A stretch of DNA of 64,000 bases from Robiginitomaculum sp. (lineage in GTDB: Bacteria; Pseudomonadota; Alphaproteobacteria; Caulobacterales; Maricaulaceae). The DNA lies in the NCBI GenBank assembly GCA_016765135.1, contig JAESQN010000001.1:27548-91547 (forward strand), written 5' to 3'. The notes under the pieces are model-generated. The model was given only the letters and a program-made list of their open reading frames with translations. It was not told the DNA's origin and made no database searches. This document shows, piece by piece, positions 1-8,800 of the stretch. Each line of letters begins with the position of its first letter. The stretch's first letter is position 1. The position numbers were made by a program, and so were the translations under genes.

Positions 1-239
1 TCAATAACATAATCGCTATTTGCATCAAAGCTTGCGAACAGCAATGCTCCGGCTCGCGCGGTTTGTATAACTTTTCTCGAATGTCCAATATGGGCTGTAG
101 GCTTAAGAGTTTCAACAACTTCATCCTGTTCCGGCGCAGGAATATCAGGGCGCGGTGTTTGCGCAATCACCTGGGCAGACGCAGGGGTTGCCCAAACTGC
201 TCCGACCAAGAAGGCTGTGATAAAAAGTCCAGTGCGCAT
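1..239 (-). CDS. Partial secreted protein with signal peptide and EF-hand-like motif (C-terminus beyond window)
   Basis: The minus-strand reading frame opens with ATG at 239, preceded by a GGAG Shine-Dalgarno (cctgctggagacttat), and stays open to the window edge, giving about 79 residues. It starts MRTGLFITAFLVGAVWATPASAQ, a typical signal peptide with an ASA-Q cleavage site near residue 23, followed by a Pro-rich mature start. Near the visible end FDANSDYVI fits the D-x-N-x-D-x-x-I calcium loop of an EF-hand, although the usual Gly is Tyr. An exported, possibly calcium-binding, EF-hand protein is the best reading. The remaining domains lie outside the window, so the family cannot be named. 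Confidence 0.7.
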   Translation of the reverse strand, partial: MRTGLFITAFLVGAVWATPASAQVIAQTPRPDIPAPEQDEVVETLKPTAHIGHSRKVIQTARAGALLFASFDANSDYVI

Positions 240-312
240 ATAAGTCTCCAGCAGGTTTGCGGCAAGATTGCTGAATGCCAGCGAAAACGCAAATGAATTT
301 CACACAAGGTTT

Positions 313-341
313 AGCCGCAGGCCCTAAAATGGCCTGCGGCT
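313..341. repeat. Perfect 11-bp inverted repeat spanning the recR stop codon
   Basis: AGCCGCAGGCC (313-323) and GGCCTGCGGCT (331-341) are exact reverse complements with a 7-base loop. The recR stop (TAG, minus strand, 324-326) lies in the loop. No U-run follows on either strand, so it is not a canonical intrinsic terminator; it could stabilise the recR 3' end. Confidence 0.6.
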
Positions 342-929
342 GGCAATGGCGGCGCTAATCGTTCCGTCGTCGAGATAATCAAGTTCGCCGCCAACAGGTA
401 CGCCGTGGGCTAGTCTGGAAATTTTTACGTCCGTGCCCGCAAGATGGTCGGTAATATAATGAGCTGTGGTCTGGCCGTCGACCGTAGCATTCATAGCTAA
501 AATCACTTCTGTAATCTCTGAACCCGAAGCCCGCTCAATCAATTTGGCGATATTGAGATCCTCTGGTCTGATGCCGTCAAGTGCCGACAAGCAACCACCC
601 AGCACATGATAGCGCCCGCGAAACGCTGCTGCCCGCTCCAGCGCCCAGAGATCACTAACCTCTTGCACCACACAAATAACAGTTTGGTCACGCCCAGGAG
701 CCGAGCAAATATGGCACGGGTCACTGGCGTCAATATTGCCGCACATACCGCACGGCCTGATTTTCTCGCCAACCTCGCGGAGCGCCTCAGCCAAAGGGTT
801 AAGCAGAACATCGCGTTTTTTGACCAATGCCAACGCCGCCCGCCGGGCCGAGCGCGGCCCCAAGCCCGGAAGCTTCGCCAGCAGGCTAATCAGGTTTTCA
901 ATTTCCGGCCCTGCGGGAGATGCGGGCAT
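324..929 (-). CDS. recR: Recombination mediator protein RecR
   Basis: RecR helps RecF/RecO load RecA on gapped DNA in the cytoplasm. The 201-residue product has the family's usual length: an N-terminal helix-hairpin-helix ([11 protein letters not shown], about 20-30), a four-cysteine zinc site (Cys60, Cys63, Cys72, Cys75), a Toprim domain ([12 protein letters not shown]) and the C-terminal [11 protein letters not shown] chose the ATG at 929 because AGGAG lies just upstream and the protein then begins [11 protein letters not shown], as alphaproteobacterial RecRs do; an in-frame ATG at 968 would add 13 residues of poor likeness. The usual partners dnaX and ybaB are not adjacent. It is divergent from the symporter gene at 1079. 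Confidence 0.96.
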   Translation of the reverse strand: MPASPAGPEIENLISLLAKLPGLGPRSARRAALALVKKRDVLLNPLAEALREVGEKIRPCGMCGNIDASDPCHICSAPGRDQTVICVVQEVSDLWALERAAAFRGRYHVLGGCLSALDGIRPEDLNIAKLIERASGSEITEVILAMNATVDGQTTAHYITDHLAGTDVKISRLAHGVPVGGELDYLDDGTISAAIASRRPF

Positions 930-1078
930 GGGCGCTCCTGTAATGATTCGCGGCAGATTAACCCGCATTTTGCTTTCTGTCCCCCATCTTCTAAATTCTG
1001 GCTTCTGTTCGTTGCTTTCAGGCTTGTGTATTGGATTTACATTGGTTAGCTTTGCCCGAAAATTAAAAGGGGAAGATC

Positions 1079-2389
1079 ATGTTGAAATCTTGGCGAGCAA
1101 TGACCTTGTGGAAGCGCGTATTTATCGGGCTGGCGCTTGGCGTGGTAATCGGTTTGGGCCTGCATTACGGTTTAGGTGAGCTTGGTAAAAAAATTGCCGA
1201 GGACTGGTTCAAACCCTTTGGTCAAGCATTTGTCAATTTGATTAAAATGCTGGTCGTGCCTTTAATCGCTACGACTTTAGTCTCCGGTGTTATTGCTATG
1301 GGTGACCCAAAGCGTCTTGGCTCTCTAGGTATCCGTACAATCGGCATGTATATGCTGACCACGTTTTTTGCCGTTTGGCTTGGTCTTGCGGTCGGAACTA
1401 TATTCCAGCCTGGCGCAGGTATGGGTGAGGTGGTAGGGGGCGCGACTGGTAGTGTCGGCGCTGTCACAGACAAATTGGCCACAGCCGGGGCGGCTCAAAA
1501 AGGTTTGGCAGATTATTTGCTAGCTATCATCCCGAGCAATCCGATTAAGGCGCTTGCTAACGGCGATGTGTTGTCGATCATATTGTTTTCCATTCTTGTC
1601 GGGGTCGGCATTTTGCTTGCCGGTGACAAAGGTCGTCCGCTGGCTGAATTTTTCGATTCTGCCTCAGAAGTCGTGATGAAAGTTACCATGATGATCATGA
1701 ATTTGGCGCCTTACGGTGTCCTTGCCCTGATGGCCTGGGTCATGGGTGTCAACGGGCTAGGTATTCTTAGCGCCATGGGCAAGCTGGCCATTGCGCTTTA
1801 TCTGGCTTGTTTTTTACAGATTATATTCGTTTACGGCGGTTTGATTGTGCGAACAATATTGCGCTTGCCATTAACCCGGTTTTTCTACGGTATTGCCGAC
1901 GCTCTCGGTGTGGCCTATTCCACCGCCTCGTCCAATGCCACCTTACCTGTAACCATTTCATGTGCCAGACATAATCTCGGCGTGGAAAAATCCGTTGCCG
2001 GTTCTGTGCTCCCGATGGGTGCAACAATAAATATGGACGGCACTGCGATTTATTTGGGCATTGTCGCCCTGTTTGCCGCCCAAGCTTTGGGGTTGGAGCT
2101 GACCTTTATTGATTATTGCATGGTGGCCTTGATGGCGACTTTGACCTCTATCGGTGCGGCAGGTATTCCGTCCGCTGGTCTGTTGTTGGCAGCAGGGGTG
2201 CTGACACAAATTGGGGTCACGCCTGAGCAAGCCACTTTGATTATAGCGTTTATTTTCCCGTTTGACCGCCTGCTTGACATGATGCGCACGGCCACCAATG
2301 TTACTGGCGACATCGCTATTGCCTGTACCGTCGCTAAATGGGAAGGCGCACTCGACGAAGAGGTGTTCAAAACCAAATCAGTGGTTTAG
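1079..2389 (+). CDS. Sodium/proton:dicarboxylate (glutamate/aspartate) symporter, DAACS family
   Basis: Inner-membrane secondary transporter of 436 residues, the normal length for the GltP/DctA family, which takes up acidic amino acids or C4-dicarboxylates with Na+ or H+. The family signatures are visible: the serine-rich re-entrant loop reads STASSNATLPVTI, followed by the cation-binding NMDGTAIYLG stretch and, near the C-terminus, FPFDRLLDMMRTATNVTGD, which carries the substrate-binding Asp/Arg/Asn residues. The ATG follows GGGGAAG. It converges with the glycosyltransferase gene ending at 2394 and has no operon partner. The exact substrate cannot be told from sequence. Confidence 0.92.
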   Translation: MLKSWRAMTLWKRVFIGLALGVVIGLGLHYGLGELGKKIAEDWFKPFGQAFVNLIKMLVVPLIATTLVSGVIAMGDPKRLGSLGIRTIGMYMLTTFFAVWLGLAVGTIFQPGAGMGEVVGGATGSVGAVTDKLATAGAAQKGLADYLLAIIPSNPIKALANGDVLSIILFSILVGVGILLAGDKGRPLAEFFDSASEVVMKVTMMIMNLAPYGVLALMAWVMGVNGLGILSAMGKLAIALYLACFLQIIFVYGGLIVRTILRLPLTRFFYGIADALGVAYSTASSNATLPVTISCARHNLGVEKSVAGSVLPMGATINMDGTAIYLGIVALFAAQALGLELTFIDYCMVALMATLTSIGAAGIPSAGLLLAAGVLTQIGVTPEQATLIIAFIFPFDRLLDMMRTATNVTGDIAIACTVAKWEGALDEEVFKTKSVV

Positions 2390-2393
2390 AGCT

Positions 2394-3914
2394 TTATTTA
2401 CGCCCCACCACATCGGTCGGGGTGTAACCATATCCGGCCCATAGTTTCAGCGTGCGGGTTTTACCGCCGCCCAGGTCTATGTCCAAAGTGTCGATAAATT
2501 CGAGACGTTTAAAATCGTCTCGAAATTTGTCTTCATAACCCATATAATAATTGATCATCAGGACGGGCGCGTCCGTAAGCTTACCAGCTTCCAGCGGCAC
2601 ATTAGCCTCGGCGTGGTTATTGACGTTGGTGTTAAGCCTCCACATGCGCAGAGCTAGCCCCGTATTTTGCTCCAACCCATAATAAATCATGTCGTAAAAC
2701 ACCAGGCGGTTGTCTGTGGTGATTGCTCCGAATGCCTGGCCTTCATGCCCCGCATTGGCTGCCTTTGCGATCAGGGTTTGCGTCTGCGGCCAGCCGCGCA
2801 AACGCTTGAAAGCATTTGCCTGCCCGACCATATCGGCGAAAGATGGCACCAACGCGCCGAGCACCATTATACTGCCCAGAGCGACATTGACCCAGACCCC
2901 GGCCTTGATAAAGCGCGGCCAATATAACGACCCATAGCGTCCTGCCAATATGGCACCACCTGCATAAGCGGTGACCGCCCAATTGGCATTGGCGCGGGAC
3001 AGCAAAGCTTCCAGCGATATAACCGCCAAAGGACTAAGCACAAACAAAGACAGAAGCAATGTCTTGCGCTCCAACTTACCGCGCAACGCCGCGACAAGAG
3101 CCATAACCAGCAATACCAACATCACAGGCCCAAACACACCGAGCTGGCTCGCCCAGAACTCCAATAATTCCAAAGGGTGAAACGGAATGCCTTTAAGGTT
3201 GGCGTTGGCAGCAGTGTGGCTGATTGTGGAAAAATCATTGACGGCATTCCACCAAATATTGGGGGACAAAACGAGTAAGCTCATGAGCGCAACAACGACA
3301 CCGCGTAGTGATAAAAGTGCACGGCGGGTTTTTGCATCGATCAATATAGCAATACCCAAAGCTGGAAGAAAAAACAACATGGCGTATTTTGATAACATGC
3401 CAAAGCCGATAGCTAGGCCAAGCAATAAAGCCCATTTCATAGCCGGCGTTTCGCGCAGATGAAAAAATGCGTTTAGCCCCAAAGCCCAAAACACCAACAA
3501 AACCACATCAGTGCTGACAATGCCCGAACTGAGCCAGACGGCAGGCATCAAAAAATACGCACACGCCGTCCAAAACCCGGTGCGGGCGTCATAGAGAAAC
3601 CGCGCCGTGCGAAACAAAATATAGGCGATTAGCGGATGCAATAGCGGCGACGATATACGTACCGCCCATTCTGCATTGCCGAAAAGGGCCGTTGTCGCGC
3701 CAATAACCCAGGCAATCATCGGTGGCTTGGAGTAATACCCCCAATCCAAATTTCGCGACCAGGCCCAATACTGGGCTTCGTCGCCGTGCAGGTTGAGCGG
3801 CGATAAATACAGACCGACCAAGCGCGCAAGGCCCAGGCCAAGCAACAGATACAGTGTCCATTTGTGGTAGTCGGGGCTTGTCCCTACGGCATTTATGTTT
3901 GTATTTTTCGTCAT
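2394..3914 (-). CDS. ArnT/PMT-like membrane glycosyltransferase (GT39/GT83 superfamily)
   Basis: A polytopic protein of 506 residues that should transfer a sugar from a lipid-phosphate donor at the periplasmic face of the inner membrane. The catalytic Asp-Glu pair of the family is seen as HGDEAQYWAWS (Asp45-Glu46) in the first periplasmic loop, followed by YYSKPPMIAW, and about ten hydrophobic segments. The ATG at 3914 follows AGGGGTGG; an upstream extension in the same frame would run into murI. It is divergent from murI, 61 bases between starts. The acceptor (lipid A, other lipid or protein) is unknown; no arn aminoarabinose genes are nearby, so the name arnT is not assigned. Confidence 0.85.
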   Translation of the reverse strand: MTKNTNINAVGTSPDYHKWTLYLLLGLGLARLVGLYLSPLNLHGDEAQYWAWSRNLDWGYYSKPPMIAWVIGATTALFGNAEWAVRISSPLLHPLIAYILFRTARFLYDARTGFWTACAYFLMPAVWLSSGIVSTDVVLLVFWALGLNAFFHLRETPAMKWALLLGLAIGFGMLSKYAMLFFLPALGIAILIDAKTRRALLSLRGVVVALMSLLVLSPNIWWNAVNDFSTISHTAANANLKGIPFHPLELLEFWASQLGVFGPVMLVLLVMALVAALRGKLERKTLLLSLFVLSPLAVISLEALLSRANANWAVTAYAGGAILAGRYGSLYWPRFIKAGVWVNVALGSIMVLGALVPSFADMVGQANAFKRLRGWPQTQTLIAKAANAGHEGQAFGAITTDNRLVFYDMIYYGLEQNTGLALRMWRLNTNVNNHAEANVPLEAGKLTDAPVLMINYYMGYEDKFRDDFKRLEFIDTLDIDLGGGKTRTLKLWAGYGYTPTDVVGRK

Positions 3915-3975
3915 TTGTCCACCCCTTGCCATTATGTTGGCAAAAAATAAACTAAATTCGGTGTTATTGACACTT

Positions 3976-4764
3976 ATGGCGCATATTCTTGTATTTGATT
4001 CTGGTGTTGGTGGCTTGAGCGTGGTGGTCGAGTTGCGTGCGCTCATGCCAAGTGTATATATAACCTATGTGGCGGACGACGAGTTTCGGCCATACGGTGA
4101 CAAGAGCGAGACCCAGCTAAAAGCCCGTTTGCCAGGTCTGTTGCAAACACTGGTCTTGGCGGTAGATCCCGATATTGTGGTGCTAGCCTGTAATACGGCA
4201 TCGACTTCAGCACTCGCGGAAATTCGTGAAGCGCTGAAAGTCCCCGTAATCGGTGTTGTCCCGGCCATTAAACCCGCCGCGCAATTAAGCCGTAACAAAC
4301 ACATAGCCGTTTTGGGAACACCCGGCACCGTCCAGCGCAAATATGTGGGTAAACTGATGAATGATTTTGCCAAAGACTGCCGCGTGGTGTTGCAAGGCTC
4401 CAATGTGCTTGTGGGCCTGGCAGAGAATAAATTGGCCGGCGACCATGTCGATATTGCAAAGATAAAATTCGAGATCGCGCCCATATTTGCTGGCGCAGAT
4501 GGCGCAAATATAGATGTGGTCGTGCTGGCCTGTACCCATTTCCCGCTCTTGCTTGACGAATTAAAGGAAGCAGCACCTCATTTTGTCAAATGGATAGATT
4601 CCGGCACGGCAATTGCCACGCGGGCACAATCATTGCTGAAAAATTTGAGTTTAAAGCCCGCGCCAGATACACCCCAAACGGCTTTGCTCATCGGTGGGCA
4701 AACCAACCAAACCCGTAGGCAGGTGTTCAAAAAACACGGTTTCGAAAAAACCGTTATTCTATGA
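3976..4764 (+). CDS. murI: Glutamate racemase
   Basis: MurI makes D-glutamate for peptidoglycan from L-glutamate without a cofactor. The 262-residue protein carries FDSGVGGLSV at the N-terminus and both catalytic cysteines in family context: Cys72 in ACNTAS and Cys186 in ACTHFPLL. The ATG at 3976 gives the canonical MAHILVFDSGVGG start; in-frame upstream codons would add an unlikely extension. The stop overlaps the end of the convergent YqaA-like gene by six bases. Confidence 0.96.
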   Translation: MAHILVFDSGVGGLSVVVELRALMPSVYITYVADDEFRPYGDKSETQLKARLPGLLQTLVLAVDPDIVVLACNTASTSALAEIREALKVPVIGVVPAIKPAAQLSRNKHIAVLGTPGTVQRKYVGKLMNDFAKDCRVVLQGSNVLVGLAENKLAGDHVDIAKIKFEIAPIFAGADGANIDVVVLACTHFPLLLDELKEAAPHFVKWIDSGTAIATRAQSLLKNLSLKPAPDTPQTALLIGGQTNQTRRQVFKKHGFEKTVIL

Positions 4765-5364
4765 ACCGGACAAAGCTTTCCAGCCAAGCCAGCCAACAAT
4801 CACCAGCCCGACAAACCCGAATGTAAACTTGGCGAAATGTTTTTTGATGATGGCTTCCGCTTGTTCCCCGAACTTCCAAACTACGGCAGCCAGGATATAA
4901 AACTGCATAAACCGTGACACAATACAGGCGATAAGAAACACCGCAAAGTTTAGTTTAAGCGCACCGCTCAACACGGTAACGACCTTGAACGGAACCGGAG
5001 TTAACCCGCCAACAAAAACCGCCAAAGCCCCGTATTGATCAACCAGACCTTGATAGCCCGTGATTTTTTCGGCCTTGCCCAGGCTTTCCAGCATTGGTTT
5101 AGCGATAGCCTCATAAGCAAACCATCCGATCAGATAGCCCGCAATGGCTCCGGCTACGGATGCGACCGAACAAATAAACGCCAACCGCCAGGCCTTTTTG
5201 GGTGATGCCACCACCATAGGCAAAAATATAACGGCGGTCGGTATCGGGAAAATAAAGCTTTCGAAAAACGAAACACCCATCAGTGAACGCTCCGCATGTT
5301 TATGCCGCGCCAATTCCTTGGTGTTCTCGTACCAGCGTTCGATAAATACAAATTTAAAAATCAT
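4759..5364 (-). CDS. YqaA family membrane protein (SNARE-associated/DedA-like)
   Basis: A 201-residue inner-membrane protein of the YqaA branch of the DedA/VTT superfamily, implicated generally in lipid flipping and envelope homeostasis. Visible are ESFIFPIPTAVIFLPM near residue 35, several hydrophobic segments, and GGLTPVPFKVVTVLSGAL around 120, matching the re-entrant G-[FL]-x-R/P-x-P region of the superfamily. The C-terminus is a further membrane helix (FVGLVIVGWLGW). It sits between murI (convergent) and xerD (same strand, 70 bases downstream of this start). Specific function is not predictable. Confidence 0.85.
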   Translation of the reverse strand: MIFKFVFIERWYENTKELARHKHAERSLMGVSFFESFIFPIPTAVIFLPMVVASPKKAWRLAFICSVASVAGAIAGYLIGWFAYEAIAKPMLESLGKAEKITGYQGLVDQYGALAVFVGGLTPVPFKVVTVLSGALKLNFAVFLIACIVSRFMQFYILAAVVWKFGEQAEAIIKKHFAKFTFGFVGLVIVGWLGWKALSGS

Positions 5365-5434
5365 AGTCTCCCCATACTTTCAATAATTTATGAAAACAGT
5401 ACAAACTGAAAAACTTAATTTATTGCAAAGAAAC

Positions 5435-6340
5435 TCAACCATTGGCCAACGGATGTACTGTGTTTACCAGTTCTTTCAGCCGTGCGTCCAGGACATGGGT
5501 GTAGATTTGGGTGGTGGATATGTCGGCATGGCCCAAGAGTTTTTGCACGCTACGTAAATCAGCGCCACGGGCCAGCAAATGAGTGGCGAAAGCATGGCGC
5601 AAAACATGAGGCGATATTTTTACTGGGTCAAGCCCGGCTTTTAGTGCCAGAGCTTTGAGAGACTTGGCGAAATTTTCACGGGTGATATGGCCTAGTTTTG
5701 AGCTTGACGGGAACAGATATTTTTCAGCTCTTGCCTTGGCAATAGCATTTGTGGGCAGGGTGTCCTCACGCATTTTTTTCCATGTTTGAATGGCGCTTAC
5801 CGCTTTGCCCGTGAGCGGCACTAGGCGTTCTTTGCCGCCCTTACCTTTGATAAACAAGCATTTGTCGCGCCGCCCAGTCTCCGCCAAAGGGATCGAAACC
5901 AGCTCGCTAACCCGCAGCCCGCCAGCATAGAGAATTTCAAGTTGGCAATACAGGCGGTAGTCACGCGGCGTATCATAACCATCCGCACATTCAAACAATG
6001 CATCCACGTCTGCTTCGCTCATGACTTTAGGTAACGGCCTGCCTTGCTTTGGCCCACGTAAATTTTTGGCAGGGCTGTCTTTTCGCAAGCCCTCGATTTG
6101 TAAATATTTATAAAATTGCTTCAGGCTTGAGAGGCGCCGCGCTGCCGTTGATGCGGCCAGACCATCATTGGCCCATGCCGCCAATAGGCCTTCCAAATGT
6201 CCTTGCCCGGCGGCGCGCAGGGTTTGCCCAAAACCCTTGAGTTGCTGCTCGCATATCTCCAAATCCCGGCGGTAGGCGGATATGGTATTATCGGACGCGC
6301 CGCGTTCCGCGCTCATCATGTCCAAAAACAGCTCAATCAT
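5435..6340 (-). CDS. xerD: Tyrosine recombinase XerD
   Basis: XerD with XerC resolves chromosome dimers at dif under FtsK control. The product is 301 residues, the usual length, with an N-terminal SAM-like core-binding domain (1-90) and a C-terminal catalytic domain holding the full set: Arg143 (AGGLRVSEL), Lys167 (IKGKGGKERLVPL), His245 and Arg248 (HVLRHAFATHLL), His271 (LLGHADI) and Tyr280 (TTQIYTHV). Its start overlaps the end of the upstream secreted-protein gene by eight bases, so it is translated as the last gene of a minus-strand operon with 6333-7979 and 7984-8124. No integrase-type context is seen, supporting the housekeeping enzyme rather than a mobile-element integrase. Confidence 0.95.
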   Translation of the reverse strand: MIELFLDMMSAERGASDNTISAYRRDLEICEQQLKGFGQTLRAAGQGHLEGLLAAWANDGLAASTAARRLSSLKQFYKYLQIEGLRKDSPAKNLRGPKQGRPLPKVMSEADVDALFECADGYDTPRDYRLYCQLEILYAGGLRVSELVSIPLAETGRRDKCLFIKGKGGKERLVPLTGKAVSAIQTWKKMREDTLPTNAIAKARAEKYLFPSSSKLGHITRENFAKSLKALALKAGLDPVKISPHVLRHAFATHLLARGADLRSVQKLLGHADISTTQIYTHVLDARLKELVNTVHPLANG

Positions 6341-7979
6341 AGTTTAGCAAATCTTGCGCTGCCAATTGTTCGGCCATGCCGTTCATGCCTGCATTGGTCA
6401 TGGCACTTAATATGGCCGCAAAACTATCAGCCCGCATTTGGCCCGGCGGAATTTCGCTAAATATTTTTGCTAGCCGCAGCGCCAACTCGGCTTTGGCACC
6501 GCGCCGGGATGTTTCGTGTAAACTCAAAAGGTCACCGGGGTTTACCGCCGCGCCTTTTAGTTTGGTAAGGAACAGTACGCCCATGGCTGTGTCTGACAAA
6601 TTTGCCCCCAGGGCGACCGCGATATAGGTGTCGCGCACGGCCCGCGCCCGAACGGCTTTGTCTTTTAACCGGGTTTCAATATCTACACCAAGCTCGCCCA
6701 GTAAAAACCCGCCGCCCAGAGCATCGGACGCCAAGGCAATACGCGCACGCAAAGGGTCGCTCTCTTCAAGGGTTACAAACAAGCTCCGTAATGCACCCGT
6801 GTCTCGTTGGGACACGGCGAGCCGCGCATATATTTTCGCATTATTTGTAGCCAATAATTCCGTGGGGATAAAAGAGGTTTGTGCTTCCAGCGCTGCGGCT
6901 ATTGGCAGTAATACACCGCTTTTATCCGCCTGCACCAGTAATGCGCTGGCCAGTGTTGCCGATATATTGATGTCATTACCCGCAACAAGTGCCAAATAAA
7001 CCTCGCCCCATTGTTGTGCGTCCCAGGTGTTTTCACCGCTTAGGCTTTGTGTATCCTCCAGCGGTGATGCAGCCAACCCGCCGAGCACGCTGCGAATTTG
7101 CTCTGTACCCAATATATGCGCTGATGAGATCAAAGCCGCCAGCCTATCATTGGCGGGTTGTTTTATGTCCAGGGCCGTCCTTGCTGATAATATAGTCGGT
7201 AAATTTTTTATATCCAGGCTGTCAGTTTTACGCACCTCGCCGAGCATGGCAATGTGCAATGGTGTTGTCACATTTGCGATTTTGATCTTGGGGCGACTGC
7301 CCGTCAATTTCCCGAGCATGTCAAAGAATATCTTATCTTCATGGCCCGAGCGGGACAATAAGTCCGCCGTCAGTTCCGCAGCCGGAATCTCGCTGCGCAC
7401 GACATGGCAAAACGCTCGTAATTTGGCCCAATATGGGGCTTTACGTTCTATGCTGTGTGTGTCGCCCAATGCGCAGGCGGTATGTGTGTCGTCACCAAGT
7501 AAGGCGCGGACCACAAAAATTTTGGTAAATGCGGGGTTGTTTTGGCTTATACCTGCGCCGCTCACCAATTGATCAAATGCGGCTAAATCCCCAAGCTCAA
7601 GCACGGTGGATAACTGGGCTTTCCGATAAGCTTCATGTTCCAAACTATCGTCCGACCGAGGCGGTACACCGCCTGATAATAGCGCCGCAAGGATCAGATC
7701 TCGGGCCGCGCTATTTGCATTTGGATTGGTCGCATTTGTATCGGTTTCATTGATAAGCTTGGCCGCCCGTGCTGCCGTTGTGCCTTGCCACAATGTGCTA
7801 TCCAACCCACCCGCTCCTGGCTGTAAGACACCTGTATCATATGCATTGGCGGGATTAAGTTCGCCAATATTGATTTGTGCGTGAACGGATGTACCCAAGA
7901 TAAAAATACATACCATATTCAAAGCTATTGCCTGGCTAAAAACTGTTGCCTGGCCCAAAACTGTTGTTAGCATTCTCAT
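6333..7979 (-). CDS. Exported hypothetical protein upstream of xerD
   Basis: A 548-residue protein with a long N-terminal signal (MRMLTTVLGQATVFSQ then a hydrophobic run ending SVHAQI, cleavage near residue 35). The rest is alanine/leucine-rich and helical, with repeated LxxA patterns suggestive of a helical-repeat (solenoid) fold, and no enzymatic motif that I recognise. I place the start at ATG 7979, four bases after the stop of the small membrane protein gene; further in-frame ATGs exist upstream at 8021 and downstream at 7973. It overlaps xerD by eight bases. A large exported protein coupled to xerD is an arrangement I have an impression of in related genomes, but I cannot give it a function. 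Confidence 0.75.
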   Translation of the reverse strand: MRMLTTVLGQATVFSQAIALNMVCIFILGTSVHAQINIGELNPANAYDTGVLQPGAGGLDSTLWQGTTAARAAKLINETDTNATNPNANSAARDLILAALLSGGVPPRSDDSLEHEAYRKAQLSTVLELGDLAAFDQLVSGAGISQNNPAFTKIFVVRALLGDDTHTACALGDTHSIERKAPYWAKLRAFCHVVRSEIPAAELTADLLSRSGHEDKIFFDMLGKLTGSRPKIKIANVTTPLHIAMLGEVRKTDSLDIKNLPTILSARTALDIKQPANDRLAALISSAHILGTEQIRSVLGGLAASPLEDTQSLSGENTWDAQQWGEVYLALVAGNDINISATLASALLVQADKSGVLLPIAAALEAQTSFIPTELLATNNAKIYARLAVSQRDTGALRSLFVTLEESDPLRARIALASDALGGGFLLGELGVDIETRLKDKAVRARAVRDTYIAVALGANLSDTAMGVLFLTKLKGAAVNPGDLLSLHETSRRGAKAELALRLAKIFSEIPPGQMRADSFAAILSAMTNAGMNGMAEQLAAQDLLNYD

Positions 7980-7983
7980 GGGG

Positions 7984-8124
7984 CTATTTCTCGAACGTAT
8001 CGGCGACATCAACAGTGACATCTTGACGATCTAAATGCTTGGCGTCAGACCCGCGCAACAACCAAATGTTTGCGCCGATTAGAACCAGTACCAATGTTAT
8101 GACACCCCAACCTGATTTCTTCAT
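7984..8124 (-). CDS. Small single-pass membrane protein (46 aa)
   Basis: A short frame from ATG 8124 to TAG 7984 encodes 46 residues: MKKSG, a hydrophobic helix WGVITLVLVLIGANIWLL (about 6-23), then a polar tail with RGSDAKHLDRQDVTVDVADTFEK. The ATG is preceded by ggatattttt, a GGAT-type ribosome site. The positive N-terminus and single helix suggest an inner-membrane anchor with a periplasmic tail. It is the first gene of the minus-strand group leading to the exported protein and xerD, with only four bases to the next start. No family is recognised. Confidence 0.6.
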   Translation of the reverse strand: MKKSGWGVITLVLVLIGANIWLLRGSDAKHLDRQDVTVDVADTFEK

Positions 8125-8245
8125 AAAATATCCTTTTTGTGCTTCTCAAAGATTTACATTGAGAATGTGGCAAATTCCAGACATAGTGTGTATAAATATG
8201 GTAATAATTTCTGAACTTAATGCAGAGAGATAAAGGATAGGTAAA

Positions 8246-8800
8246 ATGTGCGCTGACATAGCTGCACTTAATGAAAGATCGATTGCATTGGTCGGGCTTA
8301 TGGGCGTGGGTAAAACCACGATCGGACGGCGATTGGCCAAGCGGCTTGGCATGCCATTTTTCGATTCTGACGAAGAAATTGAGAAAGCCAGTGGGCGCAG
8401 TGTCAAAGGTTATTTCCAAAGTCACGGCGAAGAGGCATTTCGCGTAGGGGAACGCCGTGTTATCACCCGCCTGCTCAGTGGTGGCCCAATCATATTGGGA
8501 ACGGGCGGCGGCGCATTTATTCCGGACGAAACCCGTAAAATTTTAAACGCCAACAGTCTTACCATATGGTTGAAAGCCGACTTTCAGACCAATATGGAAC
8601 GGGTCAACCGCCAACGTGACAAGCGCCCGCTTCTGGATGTAGATGACCCCGAAGCCACTATGCGGGCCTTGGCAGATGCCCGTTACCCGATCTATGCCAA
8701 AGCTCATGTGCATGTTAAAGCCGGGGCATGTTCTCACGGGACAACGGTCGGACGTGTGATGAACGCTATTGAAAAGTATGTGGAGGCAATAGATGCGTGA
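8246..8800 (+). CDS. aroK: Shikimate kinase
   Basis: Phosphorylates shikimate at the 3-OH, fifth step of chorismate synthesis. The 184-residue P-loop protein has Walker A GLMGVGKTT (Lys23), shikimate-binding DSDEEIE and GTGGGAF, and the lid region RQRDKRPLL. The ATG follows AAGGATAG. The last bases overlap the aroB start by eight, the conserved aroK-aroB arrangement of proteobacteria. Confidence 0.96.
   Translation: MCADIAALNERSIALVGLMGVGKTTIGRRLAKRLGMPFFDSDEEIEKASGRSVKGYFQSHGEEAFRVGERRVITRLLSGGPIILGTGGGAFIPDETRKILNANSLTIWLKADFQTNMERVNRQRDKRPLLDVDDPEATMRALADARYPIYAKAHVHVKAGACSHGTTVGRVMNAIEKYVEAIDA

Noticed and set aside
313..341. Hairpin at the recR end as an intrinsic terminator
   Set aside because: No T-run on either strand and the stop codon is inside the loop.
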